Positions 42,952-51,945 of a DNA stretch of 64,000 nucleotides are shown here, piece after piece (the stretch's first letter is position 1; each line of letters begins with the position of its first letter). A program made the translations under genes and the position numbers. This stretch comes from Actinokineospora baliensis (GTDB taxonomy: Bacteria; Actinomycetota; Actinomycetes; Mycobacteriales; Pseudonocardiaceae): positions 2,466,001 to 2,530,000 of the forward strand of contig NZ_JAFBCK010000001.1 of the NCBI RefSeq assembly GCF_016907695.1, given 5' to 3'. The notes beneath the pieces are model-generated. The model had not been told where the DNA came from and did not search any database. It saw only the letters and a program-made list of their open reading frames with translations.

Positions 42952-42972
42952 TTTTCGCCTCTGAGGCGAAAA
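42952..42972. promoter_or_regulatory. Perfect palindrome before nadE
   Basis: TTTTCGCCTC and GAGGCGAAAA form a 21-bp inverted repeat with a single central T. It ends 1 bp before ATG 42974 and 19 bp before ATG 42992. Its position over the probable promoter/ribosome region suggests a repressor operator for NAD synthesis. Which regulator binds is unknown. Confidence 0.6.
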
Positions 42973-42991
42973 CATGGTGGAGGATGAGGAC

Positions 42992-44716
42992 ATGGCACAG
43001 CTCCGGATCGCACTCGCCCAGGTCAACCCCACCGTCGGGGATCTAGACGGCAACGCGTCCGGGGGCGTGTCCTGGGCCCGCAGGGCCGCGGAGGCCGGGG
43101 CGCACCTGGTGGTGTTCCCGGAGATGGTCCTCACCGGCTACCCCGTCGAGGACCTGGCGCTGCGCCGGTCCTTCGGGGCCGCCGCCAAGGAGGCGCTGAC
43201 CCGCCTCGCCGTCGACCTCGCCGACGCGGGCTGCGGCGACCTGCCCACCTACGTCGGCTACCTCGACCACGACGCCGAGGGCCCCCGCAACGCCGCCGCC
43301 GTCCTGCACGGCGGGCAGGTCGTCGCCCACCAGTTCAAGCACCACCTGCCCAACTACGGCGTGTTCGACGAGCGCCGGTACTTCAAGCCCGGCCGCGGCC
43401 TCGACATCGTCCGCATCCGCGGCCTCGAGGTGGGCATGGTCATCTGCGAGGACATCTGGCAGGAGGGCGGCCCGATCGCCGCGCTCGGCCGGGCCGGGGT
43501 GGACCTGGTCGTCTCGCCGAACGCCTCGCCCTACGAGCGCAAGAAGGACGACGCCCGGCTGCCGCTGGTCGCCAGGCGGGCCGCGGAGGCCGGGGCGCCG
43601 CTGGTGTACGTCAACCAGGTCGGTGGCCAAGACGACCTCGTGTTCGACGGCGACTCGATGGTGGTCGCCGCCGACGGCACGCTGCTGGCCCGCGCGCCGC
43701 AGTTCGTCGAGCACCTGATGGTCGTCGACCTCGACCTGCCCGGCGGGGCCGCCAAGACCGACGCCAAGGCCGACGACGAGTTCGCCGTCCGCCGGACCAC
43801 GATCTCCGCGGACCCGGTGCCCGCCTACGAGCCGCAGCACGGCCCGACCCTCGCCGAGCCGCTTCCCGAGGAGGCCGAGGTGTGGGCCGCGCTGGTCACC
43901 GGCCTGCGCGACTACGTCCGCAAGAACGGCTTCCGCTCGGTGGTGCTGGGGCTCTCCGGCGGCATCGACTCGGCCGTGGTCGCCGCGCTGGCCGTCGACG
44001 CGCTCGGCGCCGACGCCGTGCACGGTGTCTCGATGCCCTCGGGCTACTCGTCGGAGCACTCGCGCTCGGACGCCAAGGACCTCGCCGACCGCACCGGCCT
44101 GCACTACAGCGTCCAGCCGATCGCGCGGATGGTGGACGTGTTCGTCGACCAGCTCGCCCTCACCGGCCTCGCCGAGGAGAACGTGCAGGCCCGCTGCCGG
44201 GGCGTCACGCTGATGGGCCTGTCCAACCAGCACGGTCACCTGGTGCTGGCCACCGGCAACAAGACCGAGCTCGCGGTCGGCTACTCGACCATCTACGGCG
44301 ACGCGGTCGGCGGGTTCGCCCCGATCAAGGACGTGCCCAAGACGCTGGTCTGGGAGCTGGCCCGCTGGCGCAACGCCGAGGCGGACAAGCTCGGTGAGGT
44401 GCCGCCGATCCCGGAGAACTCGATCAGCAAGGAACCCTCGGCCGAGCTGCGGCCCGGCCAGCTCGACAGCGACTCGCTGCCCGACTACGCGCTGCTCGAC
44501 GCCGTGCTCGACGACTACGTCGAGGGCGACCGCGGCTACCAGGACCTGCTCGACGCCGGGTTCACCGCCGAGGTGGTGGACCGGGTGCTGCGGATGGTCG
44601 ACCTCGCCGAGTACAAGCGCCGCCAGTACCCGCCGGGCACCAAGATCAGCTTCCGGGCGTTCGGCAGGGACCGCAGGCTGCCGATCACCAACGCCTGGCG
44701 GGAGGGCACCCGCTGA
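42992..44716 (+). CDS. nadE: Glutamine-dependent NAD+ synthetase
   Basis: A 574-residue two-domain enzyme. The N-terminal nitrilase-type glutaminase has Glu in FPEMVLTGYP, Lys in HQFKHHLPNYG and Cys in VICEDIW. The C-terminal ATP-pyrophosphatase domain has the LSGGIDSA loop and amidates deamido-NAD+. The size matches the bacterial short two-domain class. ATG 42992 has AGGATGAGG upstream; ATG 42974 abuts the palindrome. It is probably regulated through the palindrome at 42952. Confidence 0.93.
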   Translation: MAQLRIALAQVNPTVGDLDGNASGGVSWARRAAEAGAHLVVFPEMVLTGYPVEDLALRRSFGAAAKEALTRLAVDLADAGCGDLPTYVGYLDHDAEGPRNAAAVLHGGQVVAHQFKHHLPNYGVFDERRYFKPGRGLDIVRIRGLEVGMVICEDIWQEGGPIAALGRAGVDLVVSPNASPYERKKDDARLPLVARRAAEAGAPLVYVNQVGGQDDLVFDGDSMVVAADGTLLARAPQFVEHLMVVDLDLPGGAAKTDAKADDEFAVRRTTISADPVPAYEPQHGPTLAEPLPEEAEVWAALVTGLRDYVRKNGFRSVVLGLSGGIDSAVVAALAVDALGADAVHGVSMPSGYSSEHSRSDAKDLADRTGLHYSVQPIARMVDVFVDQLALTGLAEENVQARCRGVTLMGLSNQHGHLVLATGNKTELAVGYSTIYGDAVGGFAPIKDVPKTLVWELARWRNAEADKLGEVPPIPENSISKEPSAELRPGQLDSDSLPDYALLDAVLDDYVEGDRGYQDLLDAGFTAEVVDRVLRMVDLAEYKRRQYPPGTKISFRAFGRDRRLPITNAWREGTR

Positions 44717-44730
44717 CCGCGTTCACCGGT

Positions 44731-44736
44731 TAGGGT
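44731..44736 (+). promoter_or_regulatory. Candidate -10 box for leaderless RNB gene
   Basis: TAGGGT ends 6 nt before GTG 44743, with no ribosome site in the 26-bp gap after nadE. Confidence 0.4.
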
Positions 44737-44742
44737 GCGAGC

Positions 44743-46143
44743 GTGGACTCCGCGCTGAACCAGACGGGCGGGGACTTCGCGCGGGTCCGCGCCGACTTCG
44801 ACCTCCCGGACCGCTTCCCGGCCGCCGCGCTGACCGAGGCCGACCAGGCCGTCTCCGCCGGACCGCGCGGCAGCCGGGTGGACGCGACGGACGTGCCGTT
44901 CGTCACCGTCGACCCGCCCGGCGCCAAGGACCTCGACCAGGCCATGCACCTGGCCCGCCGCGACGGCGGGTACCGGCTGCACTACGCGATCGCCGACCTG
45001 GGCGCGTTCGTCGACCCCGGTGGCGCGATCGACGCCGTGGCCCGCACCCGCGGCCAGACCGTGTACCTGCCCGACGGCAACGTGCCGCTGCACCCGACGG
45101 CCCTGTCCGAGGGCGCCGCGAGCCTGCTGCCGGACCAGCGCCGCGCCGCCGCGTTGTGGACGATCGACCTGGACCACGACGGCAACCCGGTCGGCGCCGA
45201 CGTGCGGCGCGCCTGGGTCCGTTCGGTCGCCCAGTTCGACTACGAGACCGTGCACGCCGACATCGACGCGGGCCGGGCGCATCCGTCGCTGGCCCTGCTG
45301 CCCGAGGTGGGCGCGCTGCGGCGGGCTCTGGCGATCAAGCGCGGCGCGGTCGAGTTGCAGTTGCCGGAGCAGGACATCGAACGCGACGGGGACGGCTGGG
45401 GGCTGGTGCTGCGCCCGCGCACCCCGGTCGACGCCTGGAACGCGGAGCTGTCCCTGCTGACCGGCATGTGCGCGGCCCAGATGATGCTGCGCGCCGGGAT
45501 CGGCGTGCTGCGGACCCTGCCCCCGGCCGACGACGGCGCCGTCGAGTGGCTGCGCCGGTCCGCCGAGGCGTTGGGCATCGAGTGGCCCGCCGACGCCAGT
45601 GCCGCCGAGCTGCTCGCGACCCTGGACCCGACGGATCCCGCGGCTTTGGCGCTGTTCATGGACGCGACTCGGCTGCTGCGCGGCGCCGGGTACACGGTGT
45701 TCGACGGCGAACTGCCAGAGATCACCACGCACGCGGGCATCGCGGCCGCCTACGCCCACGTCACCGCGCCGCTGCGGCGCCTGGTCGACCGGTTCGGCAT
45801 CGAGATCTGCCTGGCCGTGTCGGCGGGTGAGCCGGTCCCGGAGTGGGTGCGCGAGGCGCTGCCGTTGCTGCCGGGCCTGATGGAGACCTCCGACTCGCAC
45901 GCGGCCAAGGTCGACCGGGCCTGCCTGGACCAGGTCGAGGCGTGGGTGTTGGGCGACCGGGTCGGCGCGGAGTTCGACGCGGTGGTACTGCGCGCGGAGG
46001 CGACCGTCGCGGAGATCTTCATCCCGGAACCGCCGGTGCTGGCCAAGGCGGCGGGGGAGGGGCAGCGCGAGGGCGAGCGGGTGCGGGTCCGGCTGACCGC
46101 CACCGACCCGATCCGCCGCCGGGTCGCCTTCGAGCGGGCGTGA
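44743..46143 (+). CDS. RNB-domain 3'-5' exoribonuclease
   Basis: A 466-residue RNase II/R family protein reduced to the RNB domain. The catalytic acid cluster is in VDPPGAKDLDQAMH (about residues 64-77) and the HAAKVDRA region lies near the end. It lacks the usual N-terminal cold-shock and C-terminal S1 domains, as in other actinobacterial single-domain members. It should degrade single-stranded RNA in the cytosol. GTG 44743 is the start. Confidence 0.88.
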   Translation: MDSALNQTGGDFARVRADFDLPDRFPAAALTEADQAVSAGPRGSRVDATDVPFVTVDPPGAKDLDQAMHLARRDGGYRLHYAIADLGAFVDPGGAIDAVARTRGQTVYLPDGNVPLHPTALSEGAASLLPDQRRAAALWTIDLDHDGNPVGADVRRAWVRSVAQFDYETVHADIDAGRAHPSLALLPEVGALRRALAIKRGAVELQLPEQDIERDGDGWGLVLRPRTPVDAWNAELSLLTGMCAAQMMLRAGIGVLRTLPPADDGAVEWLRRSAEALGIEWPADASAAELLATLDPTDPAALALFMDATRLLRGAGYTVFDGELPEITTHAGIAAAYAHVTAPLRRLVDRFGIEICLAVSAGEPVPEWVREALPLLPGLMETSDSHAAKVDRACLDQVEAWVLGDRVGAEFDAVVLRAEATVAEIFIPEPPVLAKAAGEGQREGERVRVRLTATDPIRRRVAFERA

Positions 46144-46187
46144 GTCGCTACCGTGCACGGCATTGGCTCTGGTGAAGGGAAACGCAC

Positions 46188-46856
46188 GTGGCGCAGTTGG
46201 GGCAGCTGAAGGTCGGAGTGCTGGGCGGGACCGGGCCGCAGGGCCGCGGGCTGGCGCTGCGCTGGGCGAAGGCGGGCATCCCGGTGGTCATCGGTTCGCG
46301 CGCGGCCGACCGGGCTGAAGCGGCCGCGGCGGAGTTGCGCGAGCTGGCGGGCGTCGAGCACGTGACGGGTCTGGACAACGCCGGGTGTGCCGCCGATGCG
46401 GACGTCGTGCTGGTGGCCGTGCCCTGGGACGGGCACCGCGACCTGCTGGAGAGCCTGCGCGACCAGCTCGCCGGCAAGATCGTCATCGACTGCGTGAACC
46501 CGCTGGGCTTCGACAAGCAGGGCCCGTTCGCGCTGCCGGTCGAGGAGGGCAGCGCCGCGCAGCAGGCCGAGCAGGTGTTGCCGGAGTCGCGGGTCACCGC
46601 CGCCTTCCACCACGTGTCCGCGGTGCTGCTGGCCGACCTGTCGGTGGCCGAGGTCGACATCGATGTCCTGGTCCTCGGCGACGACCGCGAGGCGACCGAC
46701 ACGGTGCGCGAACTCGCCGACGCCATCCCCGGCATGCGCGGCGTCTACGGCGGTCGGCTGCGCAACGCCCACCAGGTCGAGGCGCTCACCGCGAACCTGA
46801 TCGCGATCAACCGCCGGTACAAGTCCCACGCGGGTCTGCGGATCACCGATGTCTGA
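46188..46856 (+). CDS. npdG: NADPH-dependent F420 reductase
   Basis: A 222-residue Rossmann enzyme that moves hydride between NADPH and coenzyme F420. The nucleotide loop is VGVLGGTGPQGRGLA. FHHVSAVLL and the C-terminal LTANLIAINRRYKSHAGLRI are typical of the family. GTG 46188 has AAGGGAAA upstream. Its end overlaps the next gene by 8 nt. It indicates an F420-using actinobacterium. Confidence 0.9.
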   Translation: MAQLGQLKVGVLGGTGPQGRGLALRWAKAGIPVVIGSRAADRAEAAAAELRELAGVEHVTGLDNAGCAADADVVLVAVPWDGHRDLLESLRDQLAGKIVIDCVNPLGFDKQGPFALPVEEGSAAQQAEQVLPESRVTAAFHHVSAVLLADLSVAEVDIDVLVLGDDREATDTVRELADAIPGMRGVYGGRLRNAHQVEALTANLIAINRRYKSHAGLRITDV

Positions 46857-47616
46857 CGCGGTCGACGACCACGGGGGCGTCGTCGGCCGGGTCGGTTCGT
46901 TCCGCCGGGTGGTCAGCCTGGTGCCGTCGCTGACCGAGGCGGTCGAGGTGTCGGCGCCCGGCCTGCTGGTCGGTGCCACGGACTACTGCACCCACCCGTC
47001 CACTTTGGACGCCGCCAGGGTCGGCGGCTCGAAGTACCCGGACCTGGCCGCGGTGCGCGACCTGCGGCCGGACCTGGTGATCACCAACACCGAGGAGAAC
47101 CGCCTCGCCGACGCCGAAGAGCTGCGCGCGGCGGGCGTCCCGGTCTGGGTGACTGACGCCCCCGCAACGGTTCCCGCCGGCCTGGCCTCCACCCGCCGCC
47201 TCTTGTCAGGCCTAGGCGTCAGTCCCACCTGGCTCGACGAAGCAGACGCCTCTTGGTCGACCGTCGAGCCGCTATGGGCAACGGCCATCATCCCCGTCTG
47301 GCGCAAACCATGGGTGGTAGTAGGAAGAGACACCTTCGCCGGAGACGTCTTACTGCGCCTAGGAATCGCGAACGCCTACGCAGCAGACCCCGAACGCTAC
47401 CCCCGCCCCTCTATAGACGACCTCAACGCCACCACGGCCGACCTGGTCGTCCTACCCGACGAACCCTACGAGTTCACAGCCGACGACGGCCCAAACTGGT
47501 TCCCCCACAAGCGATCCGCCTTGGTAATTGGCCGCTACCTGACCTGGTACGGCCCCTCCTTGGTGACCGCCCGAGCCGAACTGACCGCCGCCCTGGCAGG
47601 GCCTGGCACTACCTAG
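46849..47616 (+). CDS. Helical-backbone metal/cobalamin receptor-like protein
   Basis: A 255-residue protein of the BtuF/FepB-like periplasmic binding fold. VVSLVPSLTEAV opens the first lobe and DLVITNTEENR lies near the lobe edge. It has no signal peptide or lipobox, so it is probably cytosolic and not a transport receptor. ATG 46849 overlaps the npdG stop. Codon use changes sharply near 47,160, the second half being richer in CTA, AGA and GTA. No ABC transporter is nearby. Confidence 0.8.
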   Translation: MSDAVDDHGGVVGRVGSFRRVVSLVPSLTEAVEVSAPGLLVGATDYCTHPSTLDAARVGGSKYPDLAAVRDLRPDLVITNTEENRLADAEELRAAGVPVWVTDAPATVPAGLASTRRLLSGLGVSPTWLDEADASWSTVEPLWATAIIPVWRKPWVVVGRDTFAGDVLLRLGIANAYAADPERYPRPSIDDLNATTADLVVLPDEPYEFTADDGPNWFPHKRSALVIGRYLTWYGPSLVTARAELTAALAGPGTT

Positions 47617-47771
47617 GCCAACCAAGGCTTGTTCCGGCCGGAACTTCTCCCTTTCTTGTGGGCGTCGTTTGCCCTGCCTCTCAACCACACCGCCCGCGCC
47701 TTCTACGACAAGGTGGCCGTCTATAGGGGTTTCATCGCCTACAGCCGCCCACTGGCCTAACCCCACGCCCG

Positions 47772-47802
47772 CCTGTGGACAACCGCACTCGTTGTCCACA
47801 GG
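47772..47802. terminator. Bidirectional hairpin between convergent genes
   Basis: CCTGTGGACAAC (47772-47783) and GTTGTCCACAGG (47791-47802) form 12-bp perfect arms with a 7-nt loop, between the receptor gene and secA2 on the opposite strand. Each arm contains TTGTCCACA, the actinobacterial DnaA-box sequence, but its placement fits a terminator better. The rest of the 275-bp gap shows no gene. Confidence 0.55.
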
Positions 47803-47891
47803 TCCCCTCGCCGCGCGCCCGAACTGTCAGCCCCCGCCCGTACTCTTGATTCGGGGGCTGCTCAGCCCAGTTCGATCTTGCCAACAGCGCG

Positions 47892-50258
47892 TCACGCCTT
47901 GGCCTTGGCCGCCTTCACCTTCTTCAGCGAGGCCCGAACCCGCTGCAGCGCCTGTTCGGCGTCCGAGTCGAACGGGTTGTCGTGCACCATGTACGTCCAC
48001 GTGGACGTCGGGCGCCGCAGTCCGGCCTGCTCGAGGTCCACCCCGTCGGCGGTCACCGTGGCCGTGGAGAACGTCTCCTCCGCCAGGTCCCCGATGTCCT
48101 TCAGCAGGCCCCGGAACTCGCTGATCGCCGCCCGGTGGAACTCGTCGATCGGTGTTTCCCGTGCGAGCGCCCGCAGGTGGATCGTTTCCCGCACGTCCGA
48201 CAGGTATGCCAGGTGCTGCGACCACCGGGTGTCCAGGTGGAACAGCAGCACGTGCCGGGCCGCCGCCTCCAGGACGTCCTCGTCGAGGTCCGCGGCCAGC
48301 TCGTCCCAGCGCTCCGGCAGCCGTTCCTTGAGCTGCTTGGCGGCCAGCGGCGTGTTCAGGACGTCGTCGCGGTAGGCCAGGACGATGCCGCGCTGGTGTT
48401 CGATCAGGCGGGTGTAGCGCCAGGTGTTGCGGTGGATGTCGAGGTTGACGCCCTCGGCGACGCGTTGGGCGTGCTCGATGAACCGGCGGGAGGTCGGGTC
48501 GTCGTGGCGGCCGTCGTCCTCGGCGTCGGTGCCCGCGGTCGCGTCCGGCGCGTACTGGGTGACCAGGTCGTCGGTCAGGCTCGCGAACACCACCGACCCG
48601 CCGGGGTCGCCCTGGCGCCCGGACCGGCCGCGCAGCTGGTTGTCCAACCGGCTGCTCGTGTAGTGCCCGCAGCCGATCACGTACAGCCCGCCGAGGTCGG
48701 CGACCTTGTCGTGGTCGGTGTCGTCGCCCTCGGCGCCGCCGAGCCGGATGTCGGTACCGCGACCGGCCATCTGCGTCGACACCGTCACCGCGTTCAACGC
48801 CCCCGCCTCGGCCACGATCGCGGCCTCCTCGGCGTCGTTCTTCGCGTTGAGCACCACGCTCGACACGCCTGCCCCGGTCAGCTTCTCGGCGATCCGCTCC
48901 GACTCGGCCACGTCCATGGTGCCCACCAGGATCGGCCGCCCGGTCTCGTGCTGGGCGACGATCTCCTTGACCAGCGCGGACTCCTTGGCCTCGACCGTGT
49001 CGTACACCCGGTCCGGCTCGTCCTCGCGCACGCACGGCTTGTTCGGCGGGATCACCGACACCTTCAGCTCGTAGAACTCCCGCAGCTGCTCGGCGACCGC
49101 CTGCGCGGTGCCGGTCATCCCGCACACCCGCTGGTAGCGGCCGACCAGGCCCTGCACCGAGATCGAGTCGAGCACCTCGCCGCTCTCGGTGGGCTTGAGC
49201 CGCTCCTTGGCCTCCACCGCCGCCTGCAGCCCGTCCGGCCAGCGCTGCAGCAGCGCGATCCGCCCGCGCGAGGTGTTGATCAGGTGGACCTTGCCGTCGC
49301 GCACGATGTAGTCGACGTCGCGCTGCAGCAGGGCGTGCGCGTGCAGGGCGGCGTTGACCGCGGCGAGCCGGTCGGAGTGGTCGCCGGAGTACAGGTCGAT
49401 GTCGCCGAGCGCCTTCTCCACGACCTTCGCGCCGCGGCTGGTCAGCCAGGCGTTGCGGTTGTCCTCGTCGCGCTCGTAGTGCTGCCCGGCGCGCAGGGTC
49501 CGCACGATCTGGGCCACCTCGGGGTCGCCCTGGCTGTCGTCGGTGGACCCGGCCATCACCAGCGGCACCCGCGCCTCGTCGACCAGCACCGAGTCGGCCT
49601 CGTCGATCAGCGCCACGTCCGGCTCCCGCTGGACCAGCTCCTCGGGGTCGACGCACAGCCGGTCGCGCAGCACGTCGAAGCCGATCTCGCTGACCGCGCC
49701 GTAGGTCACGTCCCTGCCGTAGGCCTCGCGCCGCTGCTCGGAGCTGGACTCCTGGTCGACCCAGCCGACCGACACGCCGAGCAGCTCGTACACCGGCCGC
49801 ATCCACTCGGCGTCGCGGCGCGCCAGGTAGTCGTTGACCGACATGACGTGCACCGCCCGGCCCTGCAGCGCGTACCCGGCCGCGGCGAGCGCGCCCGCGA
49901 GGGTCTTGCCCTCGCCGGTGCCCATCTCCACGATCCGCCCGTGCAGCAGCTCCATCGCGCCGACCAGCTGCATGTCGTAGGGCCGCTGGTCCAGGGCCCG
50001 CCGCGCGGCTTCCCGGCCGAGCGCGCACAGCTCGACCATCGCCTGGCTGTCCATCGACTTGCCGTCGACCTTCGCCCGCAGCGCGGCCGCCGCCTCGGTC
50101 AGCTCGGCGTCGTCGAGCTTGGCGACCCGCTCCTCACGCCACTCGATCGAGGTCAGGACCTCGGCGTACCGCTTGAGGTCGACGGTCGACGGGCGCTCCA
50201 GCAGTCGCTGGAACCCGCTCTTGACCCGTGTCAGAAACGCAGCCACGGTCCCGGCCAC
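47892..50258 (-). CDS. secA2: Accessory preprotein translocase ATPase SecA2
   Basis: A 788-residue SecA-family motor. Walker A is EMGTGEGKTLA, Walker B is ALIDEADSVLVDEAR, and the helicase motifs TQMAGRGTDIRLGG and RGRSGRQGDPG are all present. It lacks the C-terminal zinc/SecB tail of SecA1 and ends in a Lys/Ala-rich stretch. It closely follows mycobacterial SecA2 along its length, including the PTSTWTYMV ending. It exports a subset of proteins via SecYEG. GTG 50258 is preceded by GAGGGAAGAG; GTG 50246 is an alternative, and longer frames lack support. Confidence 0.93.
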   Translation of the reverse strand: MAGTVAAFLTRVKSGFQRLLERPSTVDLKRYAEVLTSIEWREERVAKLDDAELTEAAAALRAKVDGKSMDSQAMVELCALGREAARRALDQRPYDMQLVGAMELLHGRIVEMGTGEGKTLAGALAAAGYALQGRAVHVMSVNDYLARRDAEWMRPVYELLGVSVGWVDQESSSEQRREAYGRDVTYGAVSEIGFDVLRDRLCVDPEELVQREPDVALIDEADSVLVDEARVPLVMAGSTDDSQGDPEVAQIVRTLRAGQHYERDEDNRNAWLTSRGAKVVEKALGDIDLYSGDHSDRLAAVNAALHAHALLQRDVDYIVRDGKVHLINTSRGRIALLQRWPDGLQAAVEAKERLKPTESGEVLDSISVQGLVGRYQRVCGMTGTAQAVAEQLREFYELKVSVIPPNKPCVREDEPDRVYDTVEAKESALVKEIVAQHETGRPILVGTMDVAESERIAEKLTGAGVSSVVLNAKNDAEEAAIVAEAGALNAVTVSTQMAGRGTDIRLGGAEGDDTDHDKVADLGGLYVIGCGHYTSSRLDNQLRGRSGRQGDPGGSVVFASLTDDLVTQYAPDATAGTDAEDDGRHDDPTSRRFIEHAQRVAEGVNLDIHRNTWRYTRLIEHQRGIVLAYRDDVLNTPLAAKQLKERLPERWDELAADLDEDVLEAAARHVLLFHLDTRWSQHLAYLSDVRETIHLRALARETPIDEFHRAAISEFRGLLKDIGDLAEETFSTATVTADGVDLEQAGLRRPTSTWTYMVHDNPFDSDAEQALQRVRASLKKVKAAKAKA

Positions 50259-50355
50259 CTCTTCCCTCGTCCACCACGTGACGCAATTCTCGCCCTGCCA
50301 CCTAACGGTGCAGCACGGCAGGTGAGTTCCGCATCCGGGTGGCAGGATCAGCCCG

Positions 50356-51933
50356 GTGCGGAGGTCGGTCGCGAGTGCTCTGGTTGCCGCGCTCGCCCTG
50401 ACCGCGAGCGCGCTCGTGGCGTGCTCGGCGGGCCCTCCGGCGCCGGTCACCGAGCAGCGCGGTCCCCGCGGAACCGTCCCCGCCGGGCTCGAACGGTACT
50501 ACGGCCAGGCGATGACCTGGGAAGACTGTGCCCCTTACGCCAAGACCGACGCCGACCGGGAGCCGCTGCGGAGCGAGGGGGTCCGGTGCGCGCGGTTGAC
50601 CGTGCCGCTCGACTACGCCAAACCCGACGGCGACACGATCACCCTGGGGATCGTCCGAAAACCGGCAACTGAGAACGGGTCGCGCATCGGGTCGCTCATC
50701 ATCAACCCCGGCGGGCCCGGAGTGGCGGGTTTGTCCACTGCGGTGCGTTTGTCCGGTGTGGCCGGGGTCAACGCGCGGCTCGACTTCGTCGGGTTCGACC
50801 CGCGCGGTACCGGTTCGAGTGAACCGGTGGTGCGCTGCCTGACCGACGCCGAGCGCGACGCGGAGCGCGCCGACGACGACGAACTGGACGCTTCGCCGTC
50901 CGGGGTGGCCAAGGTGGAGGCCGACCAACGCGACTACGCGGCCAAGTGCGCCGACCGCACCGGGCACGGCACGGCCATGCTCGCCAACATCGGCACCCGC
51001 GACGTCGTGCGCGACATCGACGTCCTGCGGTCGGCCCTCGGCGACGAGAAGTTGACCTATTTGGGCTACTCCTACGGCACCCGGATCGGCAGCGCCTACG
51101 CCGAGGCGTTCCCCGGCAACGTCCGCGCCATGGTCCTCGACGGCGCCGTCGACCCGACCCAGGACGCCGTCGCCGAGCTCGTCGCCCAAGCCACCGGCTT
51201 CCAGTCCGCCTTCACCGACTTCATCGCCTGGTGCGTGCAGCGCCAGGACTGCGCACTGGGCAGCGACGCGACCCGCGCCCAGTCGGCCTTCCAGCGCTTG
51301 GTGCGGCCCTTGGCGACACGTCCGATCGAGACCGGCGACGGGCGGCGGCTGTCGTTCTCCGACGCGACCACCGGCGTCACCCAGGCCCTCTACTCGGAGA
51401 AGCTCTGGGAGCTGCTCAACACCGGCCTCAACGAGCTCAAGCAGAACCGCGCCCAGACGTTGATGGGCTTATCCGACGCCTACATGGAGCGCGACAGGCA
51501 CGGCCAATACACAACCACGCAAGACGCGTTCGTCGCCGTTCGCTGTGTCGACGACACCCGCATTACGGACCGGGCCGCTGTCCTAGACGCCCAACGCCGC
51601 TACAAGGCCGCCGCTCCGTTCCTCGACGACGGAGGACCGGCATCCGACGCGCTCGACGCGTGCGCGTTCTGGCCAGTGCCTCCGACCAGCACTGCGCACC
51701 TGCCGTCGGTGAAGGGCCTGCCGCCGGTGTTGGTCATCTCGACCACTGGTGATCCGGCCACGCCTTACGAGGCCGGTGTCGCTCTAGCGGGTGCATTGGG
51801 CGGCCGGTTGCTGACCTACGAGGCCACCCAGCACACCGCGTTCCTCCAGGGTGTGCGCTGTGTCGACGATGCCGGTGCCGCTTATCTCACCGAGCTGCGC
51901 TTGCCGCCGGAGGGCGTGCGCTGCTCAGCCTGA
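50356..51933 (+). CDS. Lipoprotein alpha/beta hydrolase, Hip1/tripeptidyl-aminopeptidase type (copy 1)
   Basis: A 525-residue exported serine hydrolase. The lipobox LVAC gives a lipid-anchored Cys at about residue 23. The fold has NPGGPGVAG (oxyanion), the nucleophile S239 in GYSYGT, an Asp in ISTTGDPATP and a His in TQHTAFL within a TAP-like C-terminal domain. It is the counterpart of the Rv2223c/Rv2224c (Hip1/CaeA) pair, which in mycobacteria act at the cell envelope. GTG 50356 starts it. A close paralogue follows 12 bp later. Confidence 0.85.
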   Translation: MRRSVASALVAALALTASALVACSAGPPAPVTEQRGPRGTVPAGLERYYGQAMTWEDCAPYAKTDADREPLRSEGVRCARLTVPLDYAKPDGDTITLGIVRKPATENGSRIGSLIINPGGPGVAGLSTAVRLSGVAGVNARLDFVGFDPRGTGSSEPVVRCLTDAERDAERADDDELDASPSGVAKVEADQRDYAAKCADRTGHGTAMLANIGTRDVVRDIDVLRSALGDEKLTYLGYSYGTRIGSAYAEAFPGNVRAMVLDGAVDPTQDAVAELVAQATGFQSAFTDFIAWCVQRQDCALGSDATRAQSAFQRLVRPLATRPIETGDGRRLSFSDATTGVTQALYSEKLWELLNTGLNELKQNRAQTLMGLSDAYMERDRHGQYTTTQDAFVAVRCVDDTRITDRAAVLDAQRRYKAAAPFLDDGGPASDALDACAFWPVPPTSTAHLPSVKGLPPVLVISTTGDPATPYEAGVALAGALGGRLLTYEATQHTAFLQGVRCVDDAGAAYLTELRLPPEGVRCSA

Positions 51934-51945
51934 CAGGATGGGAAC

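Noticed and set aside
47772..47802. Replication origin
   Set aside because: Only two DnaA-type boxes exist, forming a hairpin between convergent genes, and no dnaA, dnaN or AT-rich unwinding region is present.
47982..50672. Plus-strand open frame of 896 codons
   Set aside because: It lies antisense to secA2, whose motifs are unmistakable; the product has no recognisable domains.
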